Source of the DNA: Siphonodentalium dalli
Taxonomy: Eukaryota; Mollusca; Scaphopoda; Gadilida; Siphonodentaliidae
Length of the DNA: 64,000 bases
Direction of reading: 5' to 3'
NCBI GenBank assembly: GCA_032622095.1
Contig: CP136067.1
Location: forward strand, 78,642,705 to 78,706,704
Shown here: in pieces, positions 49,481 to 60,225 of the stretch
Position numbering within the stretch: the first letter of the stretch is position 1
How the letters are laid out: each line of letters opens with the position of its first letter
Translations under genes and position numbers: made by a program
Notes under the pieces: model-generated
Databases searched by the model: none
The model's input: only the letters and a program-made list of their open reading frames with translations
Told to the model about the DNA's origin: nothing

Positions 49481-50794
49481 TCTGAAACATTCCGATATCG
49501 TTCCTATTTACCGCGGCCTATATAGGGCTTTCCCACATTATGATGTCACCGCCCACGTTTCGCATTAAAAATACCAAGCGACTATACCTTCTGGATGGCT
49601 CCGACTGAGTCATATACCGCGATGTTTGATTGACTGACACAGACTTAATACCTTTAAATAGGATAACCTGTTATTATTGTTTTCAAACTCCATCTGAACG
49701 CGTGATCAATTATCTGGTTTCACTCACACTGTAACTTACTCAAATCGACTTGACTGAGACTGGTAGACTACGTTCACTAATTGGCATATTTGCTTGCCAA
49801 TATTTCTGGAAATTTGTCGCATTTGGCCACAATTTGCAAGATGATGAACAATCGAACGCGTATATATCAAAATGATACGTGAGTAGTAAGAGCTCGTTTA
49901 TCTCATTCGACGAAATACAGCTAATATCTTCCCAAATGGCTCTAATATCAGGTAAAATCAATTGCGCAAGAACAAATGACATTTCTCAGCTCTCATCCCA
50001 ATAACAACAAGCAACGGTACATAAGTTATCATTCTGGAGAATATTATTTAATAAATTTACATTTATCATATAATTAGCCCCTAAATCCGGACTCATATTT
50101 TTAGTATAAGACACACGTGTATTATCGACACGCGCAGTGACGTAAGAGCTTAACGCAGTGATGTCGATGTCAATGCCGGAACGTTATTAATTATAGGTTA
50201 TAATTATGATATTCAATTTGTGTTGGGTTATTTAGCGTTGACTGTGAGATAAACATGGGTGATAAGGGTGATTGAACAATTTTGTTAACACGAAAACACA
50301 TATTTAAAATGGAATTCTATTTTGTCTTGAATGTATCATTACTTCCTCGTTGGTTGTGATAAGGAGATCAATATTTTTTTTTTTAACTCCAGCCGTTTCG
50401 AGATAGTTTTTCCTTGCTAAAATGTGATTAATTGATAAAATTGATCTCAAATTCGTCGCAATTCTATAATGTATTAACCTCGTAAGTAAGTCCACTAAAT
50501 ATTATTCGAGCCTCGGCTGCCACGCTAAAGCTCGACTCGAATCCAATTTAGTGCACTCGATTAATAAATTTCGTATATAATTGCGACTCATTAGAGATCC
50601 TTTATTTATATATCGTAACAACTGCGACAATCTGCATTTGGTGTGATAACGACACTCAAATAAACCCGGATCGTACTCACAACAAACCCGGAACGTATCC
50701 ATGCACAAGAAGCGCACATGAAGCGCACAATAACGCTGGACCAATCCTATTGCAGATAGGTTAATATATACCTAAATACTCACATATATATATA

Positions 50795-51095
50795 GGTTCA
50801 TATTAGATTTATTTGATTCTGAAATATAGAACTTTACCCGTTATTCCGTTGAATGACGCGGGCCGCAGTGAACACACATTATAAAGAGCGTTCCTCTGGT
50901 AAGTCGTATTATCAGTCTAAAGAGCTTATTTTGAATTGAAATAAGCTATATACGGTCTTATTTTGAAAGACACATTTTACGCCCATATAGAGCGTATTTT
51001 TCCTCAAATAAGCTCTGTGTGCATGGGCTTAAAACGCGACATTCAAAGTAAGCCCGTATTGTGCTTATTTTCACGAGAACATGTTGAAATATTTA
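50795..51095 (-). mobile_element. Fold-back family, copy D, fused to the AAGCCCGTATA module
   Basis: In right-arm orientation relative to copy A: AGGTTCATATTAGATTTATT, CCGTTATTCCGTTGAATGAC, GCGGGCCGCAGTG, ATTATAAAGAGCGTTCC, CTGGTAAGTCGT. It then switches to the module otherwise seen at 1935-2080 (GCCCATATAGAGCGTATTTT, AAGCCCGTATTGTGCTTA). The end CACGAGAACATGTTGA mirrors the copy A and C termini. It looks like a mosaic of two modules. Confidence 0.75.
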
Positions 51096-51570
51096 AGATA
51101 AATCTGGTTTCTGGTGGAAAATCTGCCCGGAGTGTCTGGTTCACTCTAACCATTAGTGTATAGCATGATTAATCCAACGTTTAAAGGCCGCCCCGCATCC
51201 ATTAAATCCACACGCATAGGATACTGATTGCCATGCACAGCTTGCTTGTGTTACCGGTATCACTGATTATTTGAGAAAATCTTGACCAAAAGCTAAATCC
51301 AATGCCGTTGGAAATTATTGCTTATAAATCTTACTATTTTACTTTTATTTGTTCCTTCCACTTTTTAAATGATGGGTATTTTGCTGCATATAATTGTGAA
51401 GCCAACTCTTGATTTCAGTTATTTTAAAATGTAATAGATAGTCCTACTGCATGATTATGTAAACTGCTCATGAAAATGGTGTCCAATTCAATTATAAAGT
51501 ATACAATTCACAATGTTTACAATCGAACTTTAAATACATGTTCTATAGACGATACCCTCATCATTTACAG

Positions 51571-53139
51571 GTCAAGGTCTGGTTTCAAAACCGCCGAATG
51601 AAATACAAACGACAAACAACGTCACAGCGACATAAAGCGGAACTGGACATTTCGTTGGGTGATTGTGCGTCTATTGCCTCTCTTAGTGACACGAACAGTA
51701 TGGAAGAGACTGACCATAGAACTTTGTTCCTCGACGATTCGATGGCCGGAGCAAAGAGCCATGTCAAAGAGGAATCGAGAGATGATTGTGATATAAATAA
51801 TCCCGTGGAAGATCGGGAAATATTCGACATGATCACGCTAGAAACTAAGAAGGTTGAACCCATTGAGACTGGCTGTGAGAATATGGACAAAACGTTGCTC
51901 GAGTTCGGTAGAACGAATTCTACTGCTCAAAATTCAGATTCGGGTTGTTCTGTAACATCAACACTGGAGAGTTCTATTCATTCACCCGGAAGTGCCCACA
52001 GTGCAAACAGTCCGTCTCCGGCTTCTACCTTTGCTGATTCTCAGGATAACGCTAAATCTCAGTTGTCTCGGAGCACAGACTCTCCCGGGGCTCATAATCT
52101 GAGCGACGAGGAACTCCGTGGTGGGGCAAACACCCCATCCGTGGCAACTAGCGAAGAGCGCCCAGATCTCAAGCTGTCTCCCACAAGTCACGTGGCAAAT
52201 ATGGGTGGAACTTCGCCGGCGAAATCTCCCACCACAGATGCGATACTCGCTGAGAAATCGGACCAGCAGGCGAACGATACTCGTTATTATTTAACTGAAA
52301 ACATATATGGTTCGAAATTAGGCAACATCATTTCACACAATGCCGCAATAATGAGACAAGAACCTGGACAAAGAATGAACAATGACTCAGACGATAAAGA
52401 CAGTTTGGCGTTCAGTGATGTGTCACCTGAATCACACATTCTAACTTCGAAAGACGAAAATGCAATGAAAGATGTTCGTGGCATACAACTACCGGTGAAA
52501 CATGAAATTTCGCATTACGGACCTAACCATGTCAACGAACAACACCAGTATGGTCTCAAAGACAGTGCGCAATATATTGGAAATTACGACTATGGCGTGT
52601 TCGGACACTTCAGTAATCCTAGTCGAAAAGTGAACATCCATAACGCTAACATGATGGAATCGTATGCGCGAGGTTGGTCAAATAACGCACGAGGGATGAG
52701 AGAAGAAGCAGACGAGCGTTCACTGGAAGTGTATGCCACAGCAGGATTTAATCAAAATTCTTTGAGTGTCTCAGAAAACCAGCAGGCATACGCCGAGAAC
52801 AAAATGAACAGTCACACAACATCAAGCGATGGAAGGTCGGACTTCTACGCTAGTCAGCACGCAGATGGGTTTCTGACAGAAGCCAGAGTATCTAGTGAGA
52901 ATGGCTTCTCGCAAAACATTTACGCCAACCCCAATAACACTGAGTACCCTGGAATTCATCAGGATGACGTTTTGAGCGGCGGCGATAACAGGAAGCCGAG
53001 GTGTAACACCGAGTACCAAGGCAATAGGCCATCCTATCAACCGTATGCCAATTATCCGGGGTATCATACAGAGGGGCAGAATTATTTCAGCGATTTCTAC
53101 AATGCTAGCCAAACTCTGCAGTTTCAGACACTGAATTAA
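51571..53139 (+). CDS. Hox2: Hox2 exon 3, homeodomain helix 3 and C-terminal region
   Basis: Codes residues 161-682 and the stop. It starts VKVWFQNRRMKYKRQT, the DNA-recognition helix with Gln50 and Asn51 of the homeodomain (protein residues 166 and 167). The homeodomain ends at residue 176. The remaining 506 residues are a long, probably disordered tail. It includes an acidic stretch, a Ser/Pro-rich segment (about residues 280-355, with NSDSGCSVTS and NSPSPASTFA), and a Tyr/Asn/Gln-rich end (about 605-682) that may activate transcription. Homeodomain position 56 is Tyr, where fly and vertebrate group-2 proteins have His. The 682-residue length is well within the range of pb-type proteins. 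The frame is intact to TAA at 53137-53139. Confidence 0.97.
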   Translation, partial: VKVWFQNRRMKYKRQTTSQRHKAELDISLGDCASIASLSDTNSMEETDHRTLFLDDSMAGAKSHVKEESRDDCDINNPVEDREIFDMITLETKKVEPIETGCENMDKTLLEFGRTNSTAQNSDSGCSVTSTLESSIHSPGSAHSANSPSPASTFADSQDNAKSQLSRSTDSPGAHNLSDEELRGGANTPSVATSEERPDLKLSPTSHVANMGGTSPAKSPTTDAILAEKSDQQANDTRYYLTENIYGSKLGNIISHNAAIMRQEPGQRMNNDSDDKDSLAFSDVSPESHILTSKDENAMKDVRGIQLPVKHEISHYGPNHVNEQHQYGLKDSAQYIGNYDYGVFGHFSNPSRKVNIHNANMMESYARGWSNNARGMREEADERSLEVYATAGFNQNSLSVSENQQAYAENKMNSHTTSSDGRSDFYASQHADGFLTEARVSSENGFSQNIYANPNNTEYPGIHQDDVLSGGDNRKPRCNTEYQGNRPSYQPYANYPGYHTEGQNYFSDFYNASQTLQFQTLN

Positions 53140-53700
53140 CCCTTGTGGTCTATGTTAACCCATAATAAGGTCTATATCAGCCATTCGTTAGTATGCGTTC
53201 ATGTGTTTTCATAGAGCATCGCATTATTTTGTAGGGTTGGATTCGGTAGTTTGTGTCAACGTTATGAATTCATAATACAGTCACATGTATAAGGATCGAG
53301 GCGCCCTAATATTTGTGGCACAATATCAATTTTCAACAAATTAAGTTATAAGTTCAAAAAACAATAAACAATACATGTACAAACTTTCCTAAAAATCAAA
53401 ACTCAAGGGTTTCGGTTTTAATGGGCTTTCACGAGAATATTAGTTTCCACCAATGGGAGTATTTACGCTGCGATAAACACTTCGGTTTTATAGGTTTTCG
53501 GTGATTTTGTCGAACTTAATTAAAAGTGTTTTGTACTGTGAAATTTATATTTAAAGCTACATGGCGGTTGCACTCCAAAATACACCTATAGTAATATTCG
53601 ATTCTGAATTTGTCCCGGTATCGAAGTGGGTCGATAAACACCATTCTACGGGCATTATATGTCCCATAAAGACGCATTGAAGTAATACAAAATATACAAC
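53140..53700 (+). other. Hox2: Hox2 3' untranslated and flanking sequence
   Basis: An AATAAA at 53363-53368, 224 bp past the stop, is the first strong candidate polyadenylation signal. No other gene is recognised before the repeat at 53709. Confidence 0.45.
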
Positions 53701-53708
53701 TTTTAAAG

Positions 53709-54224
53709 ATACGGGCGGCGTTGGCAGTTGGTATGCTGTTAAAATGTTCCGCTCCGTCAAAAACCGCCATAAACAGAAAGAATTGTAAATTATAGACCGA
53801 CTTTGTTCTTATACCAATCAGAAATATGACATAAACAGTATGTTATTGTCAAATGTTTTCCTTTGTTATGTAAACAAAAGCAAAAAACGTTACAAAATCT
53901 GGCTTTTGTTTAGATCCGATTATAGTAAACATAAAGAGCGTTATTTGTTAGTGTTTTCCTGATATGGATATGATAAAGAGCGTTTATATCATTTGTGTGT
54001 GATTAACCAATCGAATTGCGCTGCGTTATGTAAACAGAAGCAAAAGTTCTGTAACACGAGCAGGTTCTTGTTTACATACACCATCGTACGTCTCGACGAC
54101 AATATACTATTTACGCGCTGATTATGTTGGCATATGAAGAAAACTATATATATTTTAATATTCCTTCTGTTGATGGCTATTTGGACAAATATGAATATTT
54201 CTGAAACGAACGCCGCCTGTGCCT
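53709..54224 (+). mobile_element. 0.5-kb MITE-like element, copy 2 (downstream of Hox2)
   Basis: Direct-orientation copy of 29284-29805. Starts ACGGGCGGCGTTGGC and ends CGAACGCCGCCTGTGC. It contains TAAAGAGCG motifs at 53932 and 53973. The pair brackets the whole Hox2 gene, 24.4 kb apart. Confidence 0.75.
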
Positions 54225-54279
54225 ATAACACGGTGTTTGTGTCCCAAAACAAACAACAGTCACGTGCACGGCATTGAGC

Positions 54280-54870
54280 AGAAAAGAGCGTTCCGTGTTA
54301 TTCTATTCCTTATATGGTAGAAATAGGTAGAAAGAGCGTTTGTTTAACTTCTGTGCAAAACAATTGAAATAGATGCAAAATGGCTGTGACTGTGGCCAGT
54401 ATTTTTTCAGAGCATATGAAGACGGTATATCAATACTTCGTGTATTTGTCAACCTATCTTATACGTCCTTCCAAATTACGTAGACAAATTTGGAAGCTTG
54501 AATGAGCCATGTCCGTTTAACGACATGTGCCTGAACTTATGCTTTAATTTGTTACATCCCGGCCCGGTTCCGGGGATCATAGTAGGTGGTTAAATATGTT
54601 AATAATTATATCTTAGTGATGCTTAAGTATTTAGAAAAATCGGGTCACAAATGGTAAGTTTAATCCCGGTAAAGACAATAATAAAGAGCGTTCACCTCAG
54701 TTACAGCCAAGAAATTAAAACAGCTGGGACATTGCTATTTGTTTTGGGGTATATATATGAAGACTGTAGGTATATTATGTATTTCTCTACACACCTTATA
54801 TATATACGTCCTTCTAAATTGCATGTAAACATAATTTGAAGGTTCCGACGAGCCATATCCGTTTAATATT
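54280..54870 (+). repeat. Two degenerate direct repeats starting at AAGAGCGTT
   Basis: Blocks at about 54320-54520 and 54665-54865 share, in order, AAGAGCGTT, a TACGTCCTTC.AAATT block, AATTTG.A.G.T and GAGCCAT.TCCGTTTAA. The period is about 340 bp. A third AAGAGCGTT lies at 54284. Non-coding. Confidence 0.6.
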
Positions 54871-55635
54871 TCCGCTAAAACGTTCTCACAATTTTCACGT
54901 CAACATGTATAATAAGTTATCTTCACGTGGTACGTACGTATTATATTATATACATAGTTATAGTCTGAATTTATATGTGTGGAATCAAACCTTTGGAATT
55001 ACATGTATGAAGAACTGTAATATGCGAAACGCTTAAGTGACACTCATGAGAACAATGGAATATATATTCACAGAACAGTGACGAATTATCATTGAATGAA
55101 TGGCTAATGAATACAATAAATATAGTCTTTGGTCGTTAATATCTTCAGACGTTACACAGATTAACTGAATCTGACTATAATATAGATTTAATAGTATTTG
55201 CGTCATATTCAACTTGTATACACGAACATATCGGACAGCATCGCATCAACTCAGTGCGAATGTATAGATGTAATGATTTCATCGTGCATAACCGAGAAAT
55301 CGGCATATCTGAATACAAAATTATATATTATAAAATATTAATTTATGTTCTAATTGCGATTTCTACGTTATACGAACAGTGACCAGTTGTCCAGAAATAG
55401 TTGTCTGGCGAGACCACGTGGGATTTCTTGTTTATTTTTATTGTTTCTTATGTGTCGTCCACAGAAGATAATCACATATTATTAGACGAGAGAATTTATG
55501 AGAAAAAATGCCAAACCCGGAACTAATTGCAACAGAATTTCTCTTTGATGGAATAAGTACATAAACAAATTATAAACAAAATACTAAAAATCAACAAGAG
55601 GGAAATTTGTGAAATAAATCTTGGAATTTTTTTTC
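54871..55635. other. Gene-free stretch
   Basis: AT-rich. No gene or clear repeat recognised. Confidence 0.35.
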
Positions 55636-56086
55636 TTCAAATCATCAATTTATGAATTTTCAGGGATGTATATAAAAAATCAAATTCATAAGTCCTTCCA
55701 TTTCATGTACATTTTGTATATCTTATTTTCCTGATTACAGAAGAGAAAACCTTTCCCAGATTGGTTCAGTATTTTCGAATTATATGCCTTCAAAAACGGA
55801 AGTTTATTTGATTTCGGAGCCACAATTTCTCAGAATGAGCCAAATTCTGAATTTTATGGACAAGTATTTAAAAAACAAATGCAAAATTAAGGGCTTGTTC
55901 GTTGTTTTAGTAATTTTCTCACTAGTGTATAACTAGATTAACACACAAAAATCAAGGATTAACAAGACAAAAATATTCTCAAACAAAATATGTGTTCCAT
56001 TGTAAATGAAATTGGAAGGACTTGTAAATTGGACACTTTTATTCATGTCCTGAAAATCCATAAATTTATGATTTGATAAATATTTA
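55636..56086. repeat. Inverted repeat with about 75-bp arms
   Basis: Arms at about 55640-55715 and 56005-56085 are approximate reverse complements (ATTTTCAGG, AAGTCCTTCCA and TTTCAT blocks in mirror order). The roughly 300-bp interior is non-coding. It is consistent with an old MITE. Confidence 0.55.
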
Positions 56087-57029
56087 CAAACATATTTCAG
56101 AAAAGTCACCTATTGTCGTTTAAAAAAAAATTGCATAGTATGTTGTTTAAGATGGGTTTATGTACGTATTCATGCAAAGAAAAATATGTTTCAATTAATT
56201 ACGGGTAAAACCATAAATATACTGGATTATACCACGAAGGCAATGTGACTTAGTGCATGCTAGAGGTTAGAGGGGATAGGAATGATGCACAGCGCGAGCA
56301 CTGCACAATTATCCGCATGCATAGTGGAATCCTACGAAAGCGCATTAGGACCATCCGAAACACCACTGCACTGCACCACCAAATATACAAATATATAGAC
56401 AACTCGTTTTACAACTCGTTGTAACGACTTCCAACAACTCGTTATAACGACTTACAATGTGGAAAACATTTTCCCATTTGGCTCCCATAATGCAACAAAA
56501 TTCAAACTAAGATATAGAGTTATTCCCCTTTCATTGAAAATAATAGACTTTGCAGTGCAGTCCAGATGAAACTTAAGCACATAAAACACATCGGTACCTC
56601 AACAAAAACAACATGTTCACAGTTTATTACACCGGATAAGTTGATAATACAATGTTCTGAAGCTTCCCTTTTCAAATGGTATATAATATAGCATATATTA
56701 TATATAATGTGATCTGGGGGTTCGACAATTAAGTGGGCCTTTAAGTTAAACTTTGGCATCTAATGACTTTGATTGGTAATGCCAATGTAATAGTAATATT
56801 GTCATAACAATGGTTTCAGTGTGCAAAATCTCGTTATTTAATCATGAAAATAGGAACGAAATTGTTCTATTTTTACATTTACTAATTGATGATAGCTGTT
56901 TTACAACAGACTTCTTTAAAAAAAAGCCATATATATTATTTTGCCTTGCGCCCCCTTAACAGCGAATAATAGTGAGCGTTCCTGATAATGACCTGATCGC
57001 ATAATTCGGGGGAAGAAATGACTAAATAA
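56087..57029. other. Gene-free stretch
   Basis: No gene recognised. A 79-codon minus frame (56759-56520) has no recognisable domain. Confidence 0.3.
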
Positions 57030-57031
57030 TA

Positions 57032-57285
57032 TGTTTCCCGAATGGACTCCAAATTTATTCCAATATCATTATCATTATCGAGTATCATATATATTAATAT
57101 AGATAAAATATTGCAGAACTCTGGTCAAATCATGATTGTGTCCGCGAATCTAAATAATAGGTTTCCCGAATGGACTCCAAATTTATTCCAATATCATTAT
57201 CAGTATCCAGTATCATATATATTAATATAGATATAATATAGAAGAATTCTGGTCAAATCATGATTGTGTCCGCGAATCGGGAATT
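57032..57285 (+). repeat. Two tandem copies of a 129-bp unit
   Basis: GTTTCCCGAATGGACTCCAA begins at 57032 and again at 57161. The copies are nearly identical, ending TGATTGTGTCCGCGAATC. A recent duplication. Confidence 0.85.
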
Positions 57286-57406
57286 TGGATGAGAGGTATG
57301 CCGGTGCCACTCGCAGCCACAAGACTTAGTGTTGTAGGATAAATCGTACAGATTGGCATAGTCTTTGTTATTCCTCTGTGTTTGCAATAGACACCTGGTC
57401 GACATA

Positions 57407-57564
57407 CAGTAATGCCCTAAGTAATCGACTGCTTAACCACAGCAGAATTATGGGTTACCGAGAGCTTACAGATGAATGGCAACAAGCCATATTTCCGACT
57501 AAATCCTGAAAAGTTACCCATAATTCTGCTGTGGTTAAGGGGTCGATTATTTAGAGCATTACTG
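57407..57564. mobile_element. 158-bp mariner-type MITE
   Basis: Starts CAGTAATGCCCTAAGTAATC and ends GATTATTTAGAGCATTACTG, flanked on both sides by TA. The terminal inverted repeats extend over about 50 bp (CCACAGCAGAATTATGGGT and its complement). TA target duplication and the CAGTA-type ends fit the Tc1/mariner superfamily. Confidence 0.8.
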
Positions 57565-57566
57565 TA

Positions 57567-59190
57567 ACATTAATTGTTTCAACTGATATGAGTGTAGGTA
57601 TTGTGATATCTTTTTTTTCTGTCTGCTCAAAATGTTATTAAGTTATTTATTTATAAGGCACGTTGTCATCACATTATGTTTGTGTATATGTATCGAAAAT
57701 TGACATTAAATTTATACAGCAACTAATGAAATCGATCAGTTTGTACTAGTTTGTTTTGCCCAGCACCAGATAACTATATATATGTGATCATGCATCTTGT
57801 TCAGCGGCTGAATCTTTTGCGAAAACCTCTTGTTTAAAGAGTGCGATGTTTTCGCAAAAAATGTAACGAACAACCATGCAGGGACGTTGTAAGATGGACT
57901 TTGTTAGAGGGTATATACCCACCAGTGAATGTACAACTACATCCCCTCCATTAAAGGAACTCAAATTCCCAAATATCGTAAATTTCATTTTCACCATCCA
58001 CTTGGACCAACTGAATCACTTCAACTGTTGAACATTTCATCCTAGAACCCCTATGGAAAGTAAATCTTCCAAGTGAGTTGAAATTTTGACTGAAAAATGA
58101 AAATATATGAGTCAACACCAACTATATATTAGTTGTACAGCTACTGTTAAACTACTCAAAGAATCTCAACTGATTGTTTGTCTGACATAGCCAAGTGCTG
58201 TTGATTCAGGTATGAATTTTACAGTATCAGATAAATCTAAAAAAAAAAACTCTATTAAGAGTCTATTTATTGTCACGTGCTGACGGATTGGCTATACTTT
58301 CCCTGTTTGAGATGATAATCTCTATCACTTCAATATTTTTTTCCCGGTGAATATATGCTCAGTTTTTATATATCATATACGAATGTCATACAAGCAGTTT
58401 TTTAAGTTGAGAACCCACGACTCAAGTGACCCTATATCCAGTCTAGATATATAGACTGCTATTTCTTGATAGAAAGGCTAAATTTCTATCACCCTTTATC
58501 CAAAGATTATTAGTTTTAGCTCATATTCAGTGGTATTATGATTATGCATTTTGTTCGTGATATAGTGCGCTAACATTGAATAGAAAGGGTAAGCTGAAAA
58601 AAATCTCAAACCAGATTAATCAGTTTTGTCTTTGGTTATATATACATAGTCGTGCTAAAATTGATATCCAGAACATGCACCACAAACTGAATATGCTTAC
58701 ACTTGAGCAGCATGTATATAAATCAAAGAAACCTGCTGTTGGTGAAGAACGCTGATGACTAGATAGATAAAAAGATGCTCCTGAATATATATGCGAACTC
58801 TTCCCTGTAACGTTAGCTCCCACTGCATTTCCCGTGCACTGTAGCTTTACAGTTTTTCCAGTTTCCATTGCTATGAAACGAGACCAATGCAACAGCAGCA
58901 CACACGCCATCATGTACATATAGATCAATTTTGGCTCGGAAAAAATAGTTTCTATTTTACATGCAGGAATAGAATTGTATGATGATTTCTCTGACATAAT
59001 TCATCCAAACTATCATACTAAAGTTTGTAGAAAATCCGAAATTTTGGGTCTGGTATTTAGTTTTAACTTATTATCCCAAAGGAAGTGTATTGTGCTGTTC
59101 CAATATAATCCGTTATGTGTCATAGTCCTAACTCATCATGTTCAGACTGATATACGCTTCCCAACTCTCGGCGAAAGGGCTTCCTTTTGA
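57567..59190. other. Gene-free stretch
   Basis: No gene recognised. The 125-codon minus frame (58997-58620) shows no known domain and has no supporting splice or poly-A context. Confidence 0.35.
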
Positions 59191-59415
59191 AGGATGTCCC
59201 GGTAGCCGAGGTGGTTTGGTCGTGGATAATATTATCGCACACTGGGGTAGAGGAGGTTGGCACGGGTTCGAACCCCGACATTGTCGAAAATCAGGACCGA
59301 TTTTCAAGCTTGATCTGCATGAGTTGAGATCAGTATGCTATTCCGATCGAAACATGACCATTTAGATAAGAAACATGACCATTTAGATAAGAAACATGAC
59401 CATTTAGATAAGAAA
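59191..59415 (+). mobile_element. tRNA-derived SINE, copy 2, with 21-bp tail repeats
   Basis: A-box TAGCCGAGGTGG (59203-59214) and B-box GGTTCGAACCC (59265-59275) are 62 bp apart, the same spacing as at 31726/31788. The body (about 59280-59350) is followed by three exact copies of a 21-bp unit containing AACATGACCATTTAGATAAG, a SINE-like simple tail. It is not a functional tRNA gene, because no anticodon arm or acceptor pairing is evident. Confidence 0.65.
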
Positions 59416-60094
59416 TCATAATTTCTCGCGCTCACTGAATCAAGCTCATTTCAAGCAATGGACACTCGTACTCGAGACACTCGACATTGGTGTATATATT
59501 AATTGTTGTATTTGTACCCACCCATGGGTATCTAAATATACCTTTAACATGGACAATCATCACTTTTATCACTCAATTGTTTGCAGTTATTGCAAGAGGT
59601 GGGATTCTGCATTGGGTGCGTTCTTCCTTTCAAGTGACCGGATTCCATTGGGTCCATTGGTCAGAATATTATATAAAGCAAACAACTGTGAGTTTGGACA
59701 CAATGAGGTATCAGCTTGTTTGAAAAATAGTATATTATATGCTCGTAGGTAGTTGCCAAAATAATATGTAATATATCATTTTATTATATGATCCTATCCT
59801 TATTCCATATACATCTCAAAATACTATGGCTTCCAATATATTACCATTTTCCTCGTTTCTGGTCGTGTTTTAGAACGCTTCGGCCATTTTCAATGGGTGA
59901 TACTCATCAACTCGAAACCACGCGATTTCCCATCGTGTTGTGAAGTTAAACAGCATTTTTATGTTGATAATTTACCATAGGTTGTAAACACGTGGCTATT
60001 GAAAACGCGGGTATATATATGTAAGTCAAGTATAACGTCTCTTCAACGATTTCGTCTTTCAATGTGCACAATTCAAATATGTCGATAATTCATA
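59416..60094. other. Gene-free stretch
   Basis: Two overlapping + frames (59487-59752) have no recognisable domain. Nothing else is supported. Confidence 0.3.
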
Positions 60095-60225
60095 CCCTGT
60101 TACCACTGCGTTGTAAACATTGGCATCAATATATATACCATTCTTCGTTCCATCATCTGACCAATGGACTGCGTTATAAACATTGGCATCAATATATACC
60201 ATTCTTCGTTCCATCATCCAGGGTT
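60095..60225 (+). repeat. Two tandem copies of a unit of about 65 bp
   Basis: ACTGCGTTGTAAACATTGGC to TTCGTTCCATCATC occurs twice in a row with a small indel in the TA run. Confidence 0.85.

Larger units (their letters stand above)
48769..51570 (+). other. Hox2: Hox2 intron 2 (2,802 bp), splitting the homeobox
   Basis: Donor GTAAGA and acceptor CATCATTTACAG. It contains the 27-bp minisatellite starting 18 bp from the donor and fold-back family copy D (50795-51095). Between about 49490 and 50760 no repeat or gene is recognised. Confidence 0.95.

Noticed and set aside
49152-49490. Repeat-protein ORFs on both strands (9-residue periods)
   Set aside because: They are translations of the 27-bp minisatellite inside Hox2 intron 2. 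The period is a multiple of three, which keeps frames open by arithmetic.
58620-58997. 125-codon minus ORF
   Set aside because: No domain, no exon signals. Its Cys content looks like chance.
59191-59290. Functional tRNA gene
   Set aside because: Same reasons. The boxes are good but no cloverleaf, and the tail repeats fit a SINE.
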